This document shows positions 13,142 to 13,384 of a stretch of 13,384 bases of DNA, piece by piece. Each line of letters starts with the position of its first letter. Position 1 is the stretch's first letter. The translations under genes and the position numbers were made by a program. This stretch comes from Actinomycetes bacterium (GTDB lineage: Bacteria; Actinomycetota; Acidimicrobiia; Acidimicrobiales; Bog-793), in assembly GCA_021823365.1 (NCBI GenBank), contig JAKAOD010000025.1, positions 1 to 13,384 on the forward strand. Direction: 5' to 3'. Below the pieces are notes generated by a model. That model searched no databases, was not told the origin of the DNA, and saw nothing but the letters and a program-made list of their open reading frames with translations.

Positions 13142-13384
13142 GTGCTCCACTACCTCACGGCCGGCGAATCCCACGGCCGCGCGCTCGTCGTCGTCGTCGA
13201 AGGGCTCCCGGCCGGGCTCCGGGTCGAGACGGAGGAGATCGCCGGGGAGCTGGCCCGGCGCCGCCTCGGCTACGGCCGCGGTCCGAGGATGCGCTTCGAG
13301 CGCGACGAGGTCACCCTGATCGGCGGGGTGCGCCACGGGCGGACGCTCGGCTCGCCGGTCGCGATCGAGATCGCCAACACGCAG
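13142..13384 (+). CDS. aroC: Chorismate synthase, 5' part (3' end outside window)
   Basis: Last enzyme of the shikimate pathway: it converts 5-enolpyruvylshikimate-3-phosphate to chorismate using reduced FMN, in the cytoplasm. The first 81 codons are present and the frame runs off the window. Diagnostic sequence is the opening [25 protein letters not shown], with the conserved GESHG near the N-terminus. Next come [15 protein letters not shown], the signature RRxxGyGRgxRM of the family, then [19 protein letters not shown]. The GTG at 13142 is the natural start, because family members begin a residue or two before the (L/R)(Y/H)LTAGESHG segment and TAGATT lies 6 nt upstream. Confidence 0.96.
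   Translation, partial: MLHYLTAGESHGRALVVVVEGLPAGLRVETEEIAGELARRRLGYGRGPRMRFERDEVTLIGGVRHGRTLGSPVAIEIANTQ

Overview
The window is very GC-rich chromosomal DNA with frequent GTG starts, 4-bp GTGA stop/start overlaps and several apparently leaderless promoters. This points to a high-GC actinobacterium. The gene content fits an Acidimicrobiia-like lineage best, but that placement is inference. No rRNA, tRNA or CRISPR array was seen.

Left core (1-3872): the 3' end of tyrS (tyrosyl-tRNA synthetase), a small predicted lipoprotein, a flavin-reductase-like FMN-binding protein and ribonuclease D all lie on the + strand. RNase D converges on, and overlaps, a small conserved minus-strand protein. A divergent 59-residue CPxCG protein follows.

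Accessory, decaying region (about 3873-8700): a frameshifted N-terminal remnant of a tyrosine recombinase is followed by a secreted-protein gene that starts at 4418 with a clear signal peptide. That gene is split by a 1613-bp IS110-family (IS1111-like) element. The element carries an antisense, frameshifted transposase, subterminal inverted repeats, and a roughly 400-nt non-coding tail rich in hairpins that could be its bridge/seeker RNA. Removing 1613 bp between two CTT copies (4688-4690 and 6301-6303) restores the host reading frame exactly. Further on, the same secreted gene is broken by a frame change near a G-run (about 7521-7526) and by a 26-bp tandem triplication (8034-8111) that adds 52 bp.

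Right core (8721-13384): a tightly coupled minus-strand operon encodes, in transcription order, an ATP-grasp enzyme, a radical SAM protein ending in a CCAEP tail, and a cysteine-rich YkgJ-like protein. All joins are GTGA overlaps, which suggests one pathway of unknown product. Divergent from it is an NfuA-like Fe-S carrier, then the 5' end of aroC (chorismate synthase). Four genes show a TANNNT-type -10 hexamer (one with AATGAT) exactly 6 nt before the start codon, as expected for leaderless mRNAs.
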